From: Melanocharis versteri
Lineage: Eukaryota > Chordata > Aves > Passeriformes > Melanocharitidae
DNA: 64,000 bases
Reading direction: 5' to 3'
Assembly (NCBI GenBank): GCA_013397845.1
Contig: VZTG01008661.1
Location: forward strand, 124,001 to 188,000
Position 1 is the stretch's first letter. Every line of letters begins with the position of its first letter. The notes beneath the pieces are model-generated. The model was given only the letters and a program-made list of their open reading frames with translations, made no database searches and was not told where the DNA came from. A program made the position numbers and the translations under genes. Of this stretch, positions 25,314 to 38,060 are shown in pieces.

Positions 25314-28289
25314 AACATGTAAGAATTGTGCCAGGGAGGGAAGCAGTTGACTGAGATCTGAAAAATTATGGTAGATTTCTCTGGGACGTGTTCTCCCGTG
25401 CTTTATAAAATCACGTAAAAGTAAAGGACTTCTGACTAAGGGTGTTACATCACCAAGAACACGTTCCCACATTCAGCAACTGCTTTTGCTCAACTTCAAC
25501 TGAATTCTCTTGCATCAGAAATGTGCTTGGGTTCTTATATCACTCTGACTGTGGACACAGCTGTAAAATCACTCCCTTCCCTAGTGAATGTAAGGCAAAA
25601 TACTTATTTTCATAGTGCTGTCTAGGCCAATTTCATTCATAATTGAATCAGTGGTTTATTTCTAGGTCTTTTCACTGACCACCCATTCATCACTTCCAGC
25701 CATAGGGTTCAAAGAGCCGCTGGAAGGCATAATCTTTTCAGAACCCAGCACAAGCAGAGTGTCACACCCCAAGGGCCAGGCTGTCAGCCACGCTCTGCCA
25801 TCACAGCCTGTCAGCCTCAACCAGGACCCTGCAGCAGAAAGGCCAGGACACCCAACAAAGATCTCTGCAGCCACTGGCACCTTGGGGCATACTTTCAGTG
25901 ACAATGGAAAATGCACTGGTTGAGTCGAAGAAGGCCCAACCCAAGCTCATCCCACTGTCCTGGTGTCCCCTCAGAGCTGCTGCTGATCCCAGGGGAGTAG
26001 AGCTTTTTGGGTCCTGTGGTCTTCACCAGTGTGTGGCTGCACATAATCCATCACAGATGCACACTGAGCCCACATTCTCTTTTTTTTTCCTAGTGAAGGT
26101 GACCAAGGGAGCTGTACCTACTTTCTTGTACTATTTCACAGCTCCTGTCCTGCAAACAAGAATTGCCACAGTGCACCAAATCTCCCCCTTGCACAACGGT
26201 GCAGACACGGTGGCGCACAGAGTGATTTTCAATACTTCACACATGTCGTAAGAGAAGAGATCTGCGAAAGATTTGAAGCTAAGAGGTTTAGACCAGCGAT
26301 GTATCTCAAGGGTTTCTTGCAGCAAGGAGTTCCCATGCACTACAGTACAGAGAGAAGCCAACCCCCTTCCTCAAATAACTGCCTTGTGCAGGCAGTGGAA
26401 GCAAAAGCAAGAAGAGTCTGTGATTTGGAGCAAAGACCAAAGACACCAGACTCCAGTCCCTGTAAGCCCCGGTCCCAGTGAGCAGTCGGGCTGACACATA
26501 CCCAGGACAGCTTGGTAACACTTTCTTGTGCAGTCCTACCTTTATGTCTCCATATTCTGTAATTTTTTTAGACTTCCCCTTCCAAGCAGAATGCTTCACT
26601 CTGCTGCCTCTTGTGCTTCTGTCCTTCCCAGCTGCACCCAGAGTTGCACTCAATTCAAGAAAACCACTTTTTTTCAGCAAGGTCTTTACCTCTCTCTCTT
26701 GTAACCATGGGTGGTAATTTCTAAAGTGCTTAAAGTGATCAATATTCGGGCTGAACAACATAAGTCTCAAATTTATCTCAGATTTTACTGCAAAATGGTA
26801 CTTCTATTAACTGGGCAAACAGCTGATGGAGAAGTTTAATTACCACCACAGTTCAAATGATGACAAGAAGAGAAATACAGTTTTTCCACAACAATAAAAA
26901 TTTCAGAGTGACCAGACCCCAGTCTCCATTTTCAGTTTCACATCTTGCAAATATTTTGATCAACTTTCCACTCTCTCTTCCAGCCACTCCTGCACTTCGG
27001 GTCAGCTGGTTGTTTCATAGAGCTAAGCTCTTTTGATCCATTAGAAATTTGTCCAGCATCCGTTGCTAAAGCCAGTTGGAACACAACTTGCAAAAGGAGA
27101 ACATAAATCAAGTGGTAAATTTGTGATTTTCATGCAAACCACACAGGAGTCAGTGAGCTACTGGCTCAGTTACACCATCCATTCGTCTGACCAGCAAAGT
27201 CTGAGGCCTTTTTCTCTGGAGAACTATACTGGAAAGTCTTTAGATAATCTTGGTCTCAGAAGAGGATCTTGAGCTGGGTAATATTTATTTTAGTTGAAAA
27301 AGTAATTATTCTATTGTAGATTCTTAGATGGAAAAAATATCTCATAAGAATGAGCAGAAGGATGGGTATGATTTCCAGTTTGATGACATATTGATCAAGA
27401 TAAGAAATAATTCTACGACTCCTCTAAAATATTACACAAATGGAGAAAATTATTCTCTCTCTAAAAGAAATATGTGTCTTGGAACAAATCCAGATGCACC
27501 AAATGTCTACTTTTAAACTCAGTGACTAATGGAAGGAAAGCTGCAGTGATTAGTTACAGCAGTTTTAAATAAATATAAACTAGGAATGGCTCTGACTGGA
27601 TCTGGGCAAACTGACCTCCAGAGCTGAGAAGTGACCCTCAGATTTCAGAACGATGTGGAAGGGGGAGATGTGCTTGGAAGAGCAGAGCCTGAGGAGTGTT
27701 CCGTGATGTGATTTCCAGAGAGCTCTTAGGGAACCTTGCCCCTGTTGCCAAAAAGTGCAAACACCTCTGGTGTCTTGCTGGGTGAAAATTTCCCATGGGA
27801 AAATTTGGTGCAATAATCTCTGGGGGGGACAGTGCAGCATAGGATAACAACCTCTGGCAGTGTGGAAACAGGCACCCAAACCCTTCGTGCCGTGCCCTGA
27901 CTCCTGTCTCGTGTGCGTGGGTTTGCTTGCCAGAGCCATGAAACGCTCACTGTTTTAATAAACCATTTCAGAGTGTCTGTGTGGTGTGTGGCCAGCTCAC
28001 ACCTCACCTACAGAGCTCCTCAGTCCCTGCTGCACTGGCCTGCCCAGATGTCTGAAATGCCCATTGCCCCATTCCCGTGCTGCCCTCAGGCCCGGTCCCG
28101 TTGATATCTGGGCACACTTACACCTGTGGGTGCTACTGCCAAGCACACGCCCGAGCTGTGAGACTGATCAGACCAAACCCTCTTTTTTTCTCTTGGGTAA
28201 AGGTATTGTGAATCCAAGCCCTTAACTAAAAGCACCAAATCCTCAGGAATCTGAAGTGCGGATGACACAGAAGACTCAAGGCTCGGGCC

Positions 28290-28480
28290 AGGTCTGTTGC
28301 TAAACGTTTTGCACAAGCCGTGTTTCGTTAGATCAGAACGACACACGCTAATGAACGCAGTGGCACAAATGGCACTGAAGAACTGCCTGTGCATTGCACA
28401 GTAATTGTCAGACAAAGAATGGCAACGAAGCAGAGACTCACATGAAATTAGATTAAAAACTTTAACTCTTGGCGCATCAT
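28290..28480. other. CpG-retaining, motif-dense stretch, candidate conserved non-coding element
   Basis: About eight CpGs in 190 bases stand out against a CpG-poor background. It contains the 15-base perfect palindrome CTGTGCATTGCACAG (28387-28401), a TGGCACAAATGGCAC direct repeat with NFI-like half sites, and TAAT cores. A 161-codon minus-strand frame (28086-28571) spans it but has no recognisable domain. Conservation is inferred, not shown. Confidence 0.35.
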
Positions 28481-31400
28481 GTGCAGTGTTTCCATGGATC
28501 TGTAATTGCCCAGGGAGAGAATTTGCAGTGGGAAGCAGAGGCTTTCTCTGAATTTGCAGCAAGCAGTCCACTGCTGCTCAGGCTGCAAACACAAGCTATG
28601 AGCAGCTGACATCTTCTGAGCGCACATCATCCCCAGCTCTGATTTATGTCTGAAGGCTTAAGAAGGATTTATCTTCAGAGCCAGCTCAAGGAGTATTATG
28701 TGAAAGGGGAATGAATAAAGCAAGAAAGCCATAAATTGCTCTTCCAGTACAAAAACCTGGACACTGAGTAACCGTGCAGAGCCAAGAACTGAGTGGAGCA
28801 CTTCAGTGTGAATGCTATGATCTATGTTTAAAACCTTCTCTAAATTCCTCATTAGCATTCCTTGCTAATTCCTTGCTGGGGGAGCACGTGTTTATATATA
28901 ATGAAATAATATTGATTTTTAAGTCATCTACTGTTTTAAATCACTTCCTCATTCAGCCCCCAAACAAACAGAGAAGCAAGTTAGGATCTGGGGAGAGAGA
29001 TGCTCTCCCTTTGACCAGACTCACTGCACAGAATACCTGGAGCTAATTCTGCTTTCTGCTGGCATAAAGGGGATCAAACTTGGCAAATTGTTTTAAATGT
29101 CCAGTGTGACTACTGGCAACAGAAAGGTCCTGAAAGAAGCAATTTTTTTTTTTTTTCCTACGCTGAATAACACAGACAAACTGGCAAAAATGGCTGGATA
29201 AAAATCTAGGCTACATAATGCTAGTTTAATTATATTTTCTGTTTAGGTCTCATCTCCTAATGGTAAGTTCTTACTAACTCACTCTTGTCCCAGATTTCTT
29301 CCCCCTATGGTTCAGTAGCATATTAAAAAGGCATTCTACTGACAGACCTTTGTAAATTTTAGTGGAAAAAAATGAAGAATTGTCACTGATAGTAGACCTA
29401 CGGCCACAGGTATAAAAAAACTTATCCATTTCCTCTGCAAAGTTGTCTACTAGTAGAAAGGAAGCACACAGGAAAGCAACAAGGATGGTGAACCTACAGA
29501 AACTGTAAATGAGTAATCTTTGAAATTTCATTCCTTCCCCACAGGACAGAGAGGGTAGTAAATAAGGAAAACCCAGCTAAGGGGGTAGAACACTCCTGAG
29601 GTCCACGCGTGGGTGATGCAGGAAGTACAAACTTCAACAGAAAATGCATGAATGCTAACAAGTCAGCACATTTCCTGGACATGACCCCCTGTTAAACTCA
29701 TATTATTCAAGTTAAACAGGACCACAGAGGTTTATTTAGGCAGAATAACAGTTCATGGAGACATAAACAACAATGAAGAAGAAAAGTAAATTCACCTGGG
29801 AGACAACAGAAGTAGAAAAACAAAGAAAGAGGTTATGCAAGAGCCTGGCCTAAGCCCGAAACCTGTTCTGTCTCCAACCCCAAGCCCTTTGATACACAGC
29901 TGACCTCTGTAAAATCCTGGTCAGGTATTTTCAAGCCCTTGTGCTACTGAAGATAACAATTTACAAGCCTTCTGAAAATGAAACATGGAAGACCAGCAAT
30001 ACTGTAAAAGCCAACTGCAAACTACCAAGACACACACAAGCTGGATGCAAGTACTGTCTCTTCAGCTCTTCTTCATATTTATTTAAAAACATATTTTTTT
30101 ATATTAGTACTGATTAACTAGAACTCAGCAATCCATGACCTATTACCAGTGTGATGGACCAAGGCAATGGGAAACAACCGATTAACAACTTAAAGTTAAA
30201 AAAACCATAAAGTCACAAATAAATGCTCTTTCTATTGCCCACGGCCTCATTCTGCAGCGACATTAATGTGTCTCCAGAGAATAAATAGGGCCATATAATG
30301 GCAATTATTGTCATGGGCTCATTGCAGACATGACCTCACCCTCAGGACTTGGAATCTGCCCCTGACTGGGCTGGAGCTCCGGAGGAATTTTAATGATGGG
30401 GTGTGAGGGTCAGGCTGTGATACCTCTTTTGCATAATAGAAACCCATCTTGGTGGGGCTGACTAAAGCTGATTGCTATCTGAGGTCCCCTCAGGGTCTCC
30501 AAGGAATGGTTGGGTCAACAGGTAGCTGAACACTCACAGCCAGTGCTTTAGTTACTATAAGTGCCCTGACAGAAATATTAAAAATTTTCTATGGCGCAGC
30601 CTCAAATCTCAACACTTGAGAAGCCTCTAGTTTGGAGTAACACTTGCTTTCCTCATGGATCCGGAACAGCCTTTGCTTATTGTACCCCAAATAACAGGAC
30701 AAGGCTGTCGTGGGCTCTTAGTTTTATCCATCTGCAGTTTTGTGTTACCTGCTGGGTAAACTTACCCAGAATCCTAGAAAGGGATTCAGCAGCACCCAGG
30801 AAACTGGAGGAAAGTGTGACCTGGCAGTGACCTGCTAAACTTCAGACTGCTCACACTTTCACCTGCTGGGAGCTACCAAGCTTGGTGGGAAGAAGTGTGT
30901 GCTGTAACGCACAACCATTCTCAGCTAACAGACATCTCCCAATTACTCTGCAGAAAGCTAATTCCAGCTCCCACTTGGCACCAAATCTAAGTATCCCCAG
31001 GACCCAGTCTAAATGGTGAATGAAGCCTTCGTTTTGTCAGTCTCTGCCATAACAGTCCATTAACCTCAGTGAATTACCTTGTAGTCCCCATCCATCAAAG
31101 TGTCTGTCTACCAGATGAAATGAAGAGTTATTTCTTGGGTCTGTCACTATGTGCCAGCTCAACAGCTAGAGCATTTATTCAATATGATTAATCCATTATA
31201 TCCAAACTGTGGTATCTGTCCTGTCAACCTGAAGACATGGCCAGAAAAGTTCCCAGGAACACCAGAGACGACAGCAACGGGACTGACAAATCCAATGTGT
31301 ATATGGCATGCAGGGGCATCCAGGAAAGCAGAAATTCCCTCCACTCCCACACCGGTGTTGGAGCACTGCTTCAATTGAGGAAAGTGAACTTCAACAGGAG

Positions 31401-32689
31401 GCAAGAAGGGCAGGAACAACTTAAGGGGCAGCAAGAAGCATTTCACCAATAGTTCCCAGTGCCTAAGAGAACTGAAAAGACATGTGGTAAGAAAGTGCTT
31501 TCAGGGTGAAGATAAGGGTGTTCAGATCTCATGATGAGCATCAACAGGCAGAAGTGCCATTCCTCTCACCTGGTGAAATGTCTGGGATCTCCCAGATCTG
31601 TACCATCACTTTGGTGTTTAGGCTTGCTACACCAGAATTCCACCTCGCAGCCTGCAGGGCCGCAGGATCCCCAGTTACGACAGCACTGACCAAATGGAGC
31701 TAAGTCAGTCATAGCTGACCTGGCACCTGCAATTGCACCTAATCTCCATCCAGCGCCGCAGAGCACTGCTAACTACTGCCTTTATTGCTTTTATTCCTTC
31801 ACTGTCATCTAGTCCTTGAACCTGGTTCCTCTGACTCGAAAGAATCTGAAATACAGCAATATCTGAAATACTGCTAGCAAGGAGCCGGCTGTGGACAAAG
31901 CCCGACAGCACTGGTGACAGAAGAAAGCACTTAGCACAGAGCATATACACCAGGGTGATTTACACAGAAGGATAGGCAGGTTCTCACTATTCGTTCCTGA
32001 ATACTTACTGGGCTTGCTTCAATTACAAGGTTTAGTGGCATGAACTTCAGATGTACGATGCTAAGTATTTTTCTAAGGTCATGCATAGTAATTGAAAGAC
32101 GACTTTGATACTCACATTAAAAAATACAGCTAATAGGGAACAGCTCTGAAATCAGCCCAGCATGATGCCTTAGAGTCTTGGTAATAATGACTATACAAGC
32201 AACTCATAACAGCCTACTCGGTGGAAACAAAACCTAATTTGGCTGGTCATTTGCTTTTGTTTGTCTTTTGTTGGGGGAAAGGGAGGGGAGACAAGTCCTG
32301 TGGCAATGGCATTGAACAGCCCATCTCCGTTTTGAATCTGCTGAGATTAAATATATCCTTTCAACAACAAAGGCTGAACTCTGATCAAAGCCCCACCAGC
32401 AGCACGCCCTACAGAGGGATACACCAGATCCTAATTCCTGCGAGTGCTCAAGGGGATGTGAGACTCCCATCAGTCAAGTAAGGCAAGGACAGGAGAAAGC
32501 ACTGTAATTTTCAGTTCAGCCCAACAAACCCTGCAGCCTCTTGGCCTGCAGTAACCTGGAATGCATTCTGCAAACAATTAGCAAGATGGCTTTTCCAAGC
32601 CCATCAACACCACATGGCTCTTCTTTGATATTGTTTTGTTCTTCTTCCCCTCCCTCCCAAGAGCTTTTTCAGGAACTTCACACACACGC
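28481..32689. other. Non-coding stretch, no gene recognised
   Basis: No gene or transposon was recognised. A T14 run lies at 29143-29156. Around 30260-30340 the sequence is unique and motif-like (ATAAATAGGG, CCATATAATGG) and could be regulatory. A short duplicated ATCTGAAATAC occurs near 31844-31876. Confidence 0.5.
29143..29156. repeat. T14 homopolymer
   Basis: Fourteen consecutive T, with no associated element seen. Confidence 0.9.
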
Positions 32690-32985
32690 TGCTGGGAGTA
32701 CAATTACAGGACAGCGTGTTCAGTCAAAATTCATTCAGCATGTTTCTGGGATCCCTTGGTTTTTTGCAAGGGCCTTTGTGCCTCTTCTGCCTGCACCCAG
32801 TGTACGTGTAGTTGTACGAGATGCTTTGACAAGCAATTACCCATCATGTGTGAATAAAGGCTTGTTTTGTCAAGCAAATATATGTGTGCAAAAATGTACA
32901 GTCTTGTGTTGTAATTGCCTAAAATACCATTGTGGCACAACAGTGAGTTACAACATGCACAGAGATAGCCTGTCTCTTAAGTAAT
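32690..32985. other. Motif-dense stretch, candidate conserved non-coding element
   Basis: Unique sequence with several AATTAC/GTAATTG homeobox-like cores (near 32701, 32834 and 32911) and CATGTGTGAATAAAGG. Open plus-strand frames of 147 and 73 codons cross it in different frames, without family resemblance. The call is inference only. Confidence 0.28.
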
Positions 32986-34096
32986 TACTTGTCTTCTGCA
33001 GACCCTCCCAGAAGCTCCTCTCCACTTGTACTGCAGTCATTTTTATGTAGGACAAACACTGATGTTAACAGACTGAATGAAAAAAGTTTTTTTCTGTACT
33101 TACAACTCAGATAGCAGAACTTCTACTATGGCTCAGTTATAGCTTTTTGCAGGATGAAAAGGGGATCTGCACCAGCCACTCACTGGCAGGCAGAGTTTAG
33201 CAGTGGGCAAGTGTGTCATTTCCACTCTCACCTTGCTTACATTTCCTTTGCTTCTCCTGCTCAGCAGGAGCAAATCTGTCCCAGCCTTCTGTGTTACCCA
33301 AAGGACCATGCTACAGTCAACAGCCTACCAAGAGTTTCTGCTCAGAAATTACCTCCCAAGTAAGGGCAAGTCACTCACAGATAATGTGTCTGAAAATGGC
33401 AGTTTTGTCTGTTCTGTCCTCTGTCAATCAGGAGAGGGAGATCCTGCTGCCAGGCTCTTCTGCTTATGGTCACTGCATGGAAAAGGCAGGTACAAACTAG
33501 GGATAGCCCCCAGAATCGCAAAACACCTCAGCAGGTCCTACTTCCCTACTGCTGGGGGCGATGGTGCAAGGAGAAACAGCACAGTACAAGGACTCTGGGC
33601 TGGTGAGGTGGGTTGGCCACTTACTGCCCCAGAAAGAAATATGGCTTCAAATCTAGGCTGAGCTGTCAGTGGTCTATGTGTTGTTGATCAAGGTATCATC
33701 TCCTCTCTTTCTTTCTTCCAAGATGGAATCAAGGCTCTAGGAGTCTGTGCAAGTTACCATAAGTACGTGGTTTTGGCAAATGGATAACTATTAATCTAAA
33801 TGTTTCTGAGTAAAAATTCTCTGTCATACTTTTAAATACTTCAGGAAGATGGAACCACCCACTCTAAGTCTGTAGTTTTATTCTGTATCTGTGGTCTAGA
33901 AATAAATTGAGAATTTCCTTTTCTATTTTTAGGACAGCAATTATTTTAAGAACCCTAAAGTTGTTGGAGAGGTGCGTTTCCATGCATATTGCACAATTAC
34001 TTCTGAAAGAGAAAACATTAAAACAAAAATACTATCTCCTATCTGTCCATTGGCACTGAAATATAACGAACCAAGCAATCAGTAGCATCAAATCAA
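32986..34096. other. Non-coding stretch, nothing recognised
   Basis: No gene or repeat was recognised. Three overlapping plus-strand frames (33154-33661) up to 152 codons share the same DNA in different frames and match nothing. Confidence 0.5.
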
Positions 34097-34514
34097 TCAT
34101 AGAATCATTTAGATTGGAAAAGACTTCTAAGATCATTGAGTCCAACAGTTAACTCAGCACTGACAAGTTCACCACTAAACCATGTCCCCAAGTGCCACAT
34201 CTACACATCATTTAAATACCTCAGGGATAGTGACTCAACAGCTTCCCTGGGCAGCCTGTTCATATCCTGGCCAACACTTAAGAAATTTTCCCTAATATCC
34301 AATCTAAACCTCCCCTGGAGCAACTTGAGGCCATTTCTTCTCATCACTTGTTACTTGGTAGAAGAGGCCGAGCCCCACCTGGCTACCACCTCCTTTCAAG
34401 TAATTAAAGAGAGCAATAATGTACCCCTGAGCTTTCCTCACCCTCAGTTCCCTCAGCTGCTCCTCATCGGAATTGTTCTTCAGACCCTCCACCAGCTTCC
34501 TTGCCCTTTTCTAG
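34097..34514 (-). mobile_element. CR1 LINE, 5'-truncated 3' end
   Basis: On the plus strand the element begins with the inverted CR1 tail (CATAGAATCATTTAGATTGG), followed by antisense of the 3' untranslated region and the C-terminal reverse-transcriptase coding region (AGTGCCACATCTACACATC, then CTTCCCTGGGCAGCCTGTTC, then TCCTCATCGGAATTGTTC). It is an avian non-LTR retrotransposon copy, truncated at its 5' end as nearly all are, and dead. It is the leftmost clear CR1 and marks the start of the transposon-rich half. Confidence 0.93.
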
Positions 34515-34734
34515 GAATGCAAATCACTTAAATATTCCTTATTCAGCAACTGGACTTAGCTGCTCTGTTAATTTCCACTGAAAGCCATAATACATAAAAA
34601 TCTATGTGCTTTATCAAACAGGGAGGTAGTCACCTGCAGAGCTACACTGCACTGCAGGGAAGAGTGTGCATGGGCATGGATATGGTCTTTTATTTTCTGT
34701 GATTCTGTGTTTATCTGTAGGTCTGTGTATTGCC

Positions 34735-34865
34735 TTTGTGCTTGACAGCTGCCTGATAAATTGCATGGCCGCTGCAAAAAGAGATAAACCCTGCCGCAGC
34801 AGTTTGCTGATAACATCAGAGTTCAATTTAAGGCAAATGCTAAATCACGGAAATCAACAGTTCAC
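34735..34865. other. GATA-motif cluster, candidate regulatory element
   Basis: Three GATA-type sites occur in about 60 bases: CTGATAAA near 34754, AGATAAAC near 34782 and CTGATAAC near 34808. They alternate with TTGCATGG and GCCGCTGCAAAAA in unique sequence next to a CR1. The spacing would suit an enhancer. No expression or conservation evidence is available from sequence alone. Confidence 0.3.
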
Positions 34866-37380
34866 GCAGAGATCAGAGATTACTAGGTTTCAGAAGCTAA
34901 CAAGCAGTGTGACTTTGCTCTGGAATACAGGAAAACATAGTCCAACTTTCCATACAAGCATAACAGTGAAAGGATGTGGGTTCAGCAAAGCACTTCTGGG
35001 AATTTGGGGACAGAAAGAAAACTTCTTGTGACTTTTACAAATTGGGTATAGTAGCAGTAGTAGCAGTAGTTATGATAATATTTCACATATTTTCTTCACA
35101 AATAGCTCTTTCCTGTAGCTCTTTTAAAGATGGAGGGTTTTGTATTCAATAAACACAATCTCAAATTGGGGGCCCACATCAAATGGCATATTTGTGATCT
35201 CTGACTGTGTAATAGTCGTTCTCAGGTTCATATTTCGTGTGTGAGATTCATGATTATGAGCTAAAAAAATGACTTTATGTGCATGCTTTGTAATCATTGG
35301 TTAAAAGTCAGCAAACAATTCCACAGTTAACTCATACTGCCAAATACTCTTACAGAGAAATGTAAGTGGCTGTAATTCAATCAAGGCAAATCCAAGGATG
35401 TATCCAAGCAGAATCCTTGCTGCATTTCTTCTAAACTAACAGCCCCATCTGGGTATATATTTTTAGTTTTCAATGCAAAAATTCCCAGTAATACCATGAA
35501 GGGATGAGATCAGTTACTTTTTTAACTAGGCAAAGCTTAGATAACAACCTAACTGATCATATTTTCTTACAGTTTGCTGGTCTGTTGGTTGTTGACAGCA
35601 TGAATTGTAGTCCCAGGCAGAAATCCTAGCCCCACCTGATCTCAAAGAAATTTCATTATGTTTCAAGAAAAAAACAAGATTTCAGCTTCATTGATTCACT
35701 TGGATTTATACTGCCTAATTGTCTTGAAAAATGAAAGTTTCATATCATGGCTCCTAGTGCAAATTGATAAGGGAAATGTCTTCATGAATGTTAGTCCTAC
35801 AGAATTATCTGTCATCCGAAATGTTTTTTTCTCTTTCATTTTAGCAGAAAGTTTTTGTATTTTTTCTCATACTCTTTGACTTTATGGAGATCTTGGGTGT
35901 TTCCCAAGATTTCTAAGCATTAATGTTTCCACTTCTATAAGATACCAGCTGCTTTATGTTTTTTCTACCCAACTCTTCATGCCATTATCAGTCTAAATCC
36001 TTGGTTTTACGAGCTCTAGCTGTATCTGATAGCCATATAAATGCAAAGAAGGGCATAATTCTGAAGAGTTCAATATTCACATAAAAGCAATTTTCTTAAG
36101 AAAAAGAGAGTCATGGAAAGATTAATATTAAGATATTCCCAAACTTGGTTTCTTAAGGTGCAACTGTCAGTGTCAGGAATGAGTATCACACAGATCAAAG
36201 GATGCATACCACTTCAGCTGGGGACCATGTTCCACCAGCCCAGACACCAAAACATCTGAGACTGCTGTTCCCCATGGCTTAGATATCCTTGATGGCCTGG
36301 AACTAAGCAATCAGAAACTCTAGGCACTGACTTAAAGGCCATCTCCACTTTGCCCAAACCAGGCAGTCAGTGGCTGCAGTAGAAAAAGGTCTTTGTCGCC
36401 CTGCATTCTGCCTAATCGTTGCCTAACAATTGATTTTACTCCAGTCCTGAATAATTTCTGTACCCCAGTGTGTGTTCCCCAAGAGGAGCAATAGCTTGGG
36501 AAGGTTTGCTGTCTTCCCACTCTGTGCCCTACCACTGTGCACTCACAGGGAATGGGAGGAGTACAACTTGAGGGGGAATCCTTCTTCAGGCTGACAATTG
36601 CAGGGACAAAGGGAGAAGTAAAAAAACCATTTACCAAGAAGAAGGAGTGCACCTACCAATTGCTGTTGAACTGCTCTTAATCCTTAAAATTCTATGGGAA
36701 TAGGATCCTGACTGGGCTAAAAAGCCATGGCTCCTACCTAGGAATTCAGGCACTAGGACAGGCAGTCGGCTGTCAGGTGGCAGTAAAATTTGTAATGCTC
36801 AGGATCACCACTGTTTTCCTAGGAGCTGTATTTCTTCAGTTAGTGCTGCATCCTCACCTGGTGCTCTCCAAGCAGCGGTTAGCACCGTACCTACGTCTGG
36901 TAAGTTGCTAATCCGTACAGACCATTCCAGAGCACAGTGCCATTAATCAACTGTGTTTTCAACAGAGGTCTCAATATTGCGCAAAACTCATCATTTGCTA
37001 AGTGAAACCAGAGGGCTGTTCTTTTCCTCCAGCAAGCATTCCCCTTGCAAAATCCAGAACTATTCCATGTAAGTGTTCACAGTTTGCTGAGGGAAAGAAC
37101 TCTTCTTTTTTTTTTTCCTTAGTATGTGGCAACCAAAACCAAATAAAGTTTTTCCTGAGAGTTGGACAACATCTCTCCAAAGTAATAAATAGCTGGTTGG
37201 TGTCTGACTAAAACCAGCTCATAAAAATGCATCCAGTTTTTAAAGCAACCACTGACAAATGCCCATGAACCCAGACCTAGAGGCTACAGACAGACCTGAG
37301 TTTAGGCAGTGACTTAGGCCTTCTGTCAAATGCTGCTTGAGAACTGGGGCTGAAAGAAGAAAAGAAGGACAAATCCTGAA
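34866..37380. other. Non-coding stretch, nothing recognised
   Basis: AT-rich unique sequence with no gene or transposon recognised. The longest frame (106 codons, minus, 36332-36652) resembles nothing. Confidence 0.55.
35051..35070. repeat. (GTAGCA)n short repeat
   Basis: GTAGCAGTA units repeat over about 20 bases. Confidence 0.8.
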
Positions 37381-37450
37381 GGATGGATGGATGGATGGAT
37401 GGATGGACGGACGGATGGATGGATGGATGGATGGATGGATGGATGGATGG
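37381..37450. repeat. (GGAT)n microsatellite
   Basis: Seventy bases of four-base units, GGAT throughout except two adjacent GGAC units in the middle. It is long and nearly pure, so it is probably length-polymorphic. The repetitive Ser-Ile-His-Pro frame on the opposite strand is a translation artefact. Confidence 0.98.
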
Positions 37451-37854
37451 AGAGCTCTCCTTTCCTTTCATCAGGATCCCTATAAGTCAGATTCCATGTG
37501 ACTTTATATGAACACAGTCTGCTCCAGGGATGTGGAGTTTCACTGCTGCTACTGCTGCTGTGGTTTTCATTTTATAAGTTTGTGCTGAGAAGTGAGAAAC
37601 CAGATTGTTACAATCAAGGTCTCTGGAATCCAGTACCAGCTTTTAGCCTTGGATTGAAATGCATCTGATAATTTCCAGGTCTTTGGTAGCATAGGAGAAA
37701 AAATCAGCTTTTTATGTGTGCAGTGACTGAGGCAGTCTGACAAACCAGTACCCTATCAGAAGCATTTGCAAGGTTTCCTTATCTTCATCTGTCCAATAGG
37801 AGAGCTGCATCAGGCTCAGATGTGTTTTTTTCTTAGTGCAAGAACCCATCACAA

Positions 37855-38060
37855 CTCCTCATTTACTTTACTTTTTCAGAGAGAAGATTGTTTTAATATA
37901 GCGAGCAGCTTGTTAGTCAAATTAATATCCTTTGCATTATTAGGAGGACATGAAGACAGCAAGACTTTTTGTACTTTAACCACACAGTTGACTCTTGCAG
38001 GACCATTGGCAACAGCAGCCAATTGAGCCGCACACATTACGGCATATACAATTCCCTTCC
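37855..38060. other. Homeobox/POU-motif stretch, candidate conserved non-coding element
   Basis: Unique AT-rich DNA with TAGTCAAATTAATATCC, then CTTTGCATTATTAGG (POU/homeodomain-like), then TTGGC and GCCAA half sites seven bases apart (near 38005-38021), resembling an NFI site with unusual spacing. Overlapping frames on both strands (86 and 78 codons) show no family. Conservation is inferred only. Confidence 0.35.

Larger units (their letters stand above)
22356..28285. other. Non-coding stretch, no gene recognised
   Basis: No exon, RNA gene or transposon was recognised over almost 6 kb. Frames of up to 154 codons (minus, 26306-26770) overlap plus-strand frames and resemble nothing. A small AT-rich frame at 27328-27516 directly follows an acceptor-like site and is discussed as a finding. 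Confidence 0.5.

Noticed and set aside
26306..26770. 154-codon minus-strand frame
   Set aside because: Plus-strand frames of 60-79 codons share the DNA, there is no family resemblance and no clean splice context.
28086..28571. 161-codon minus-strand frame
   Set aside because: No domain or family is recognisable. The underlying DNA looks like a regulatory element, and a second frame overlaps it.
37277..37471. Repetitive Ser-Ile-His-Pro frame
   Set aside because: It is only the translation of the (GGAT)n microsatellite on the opposite strand.
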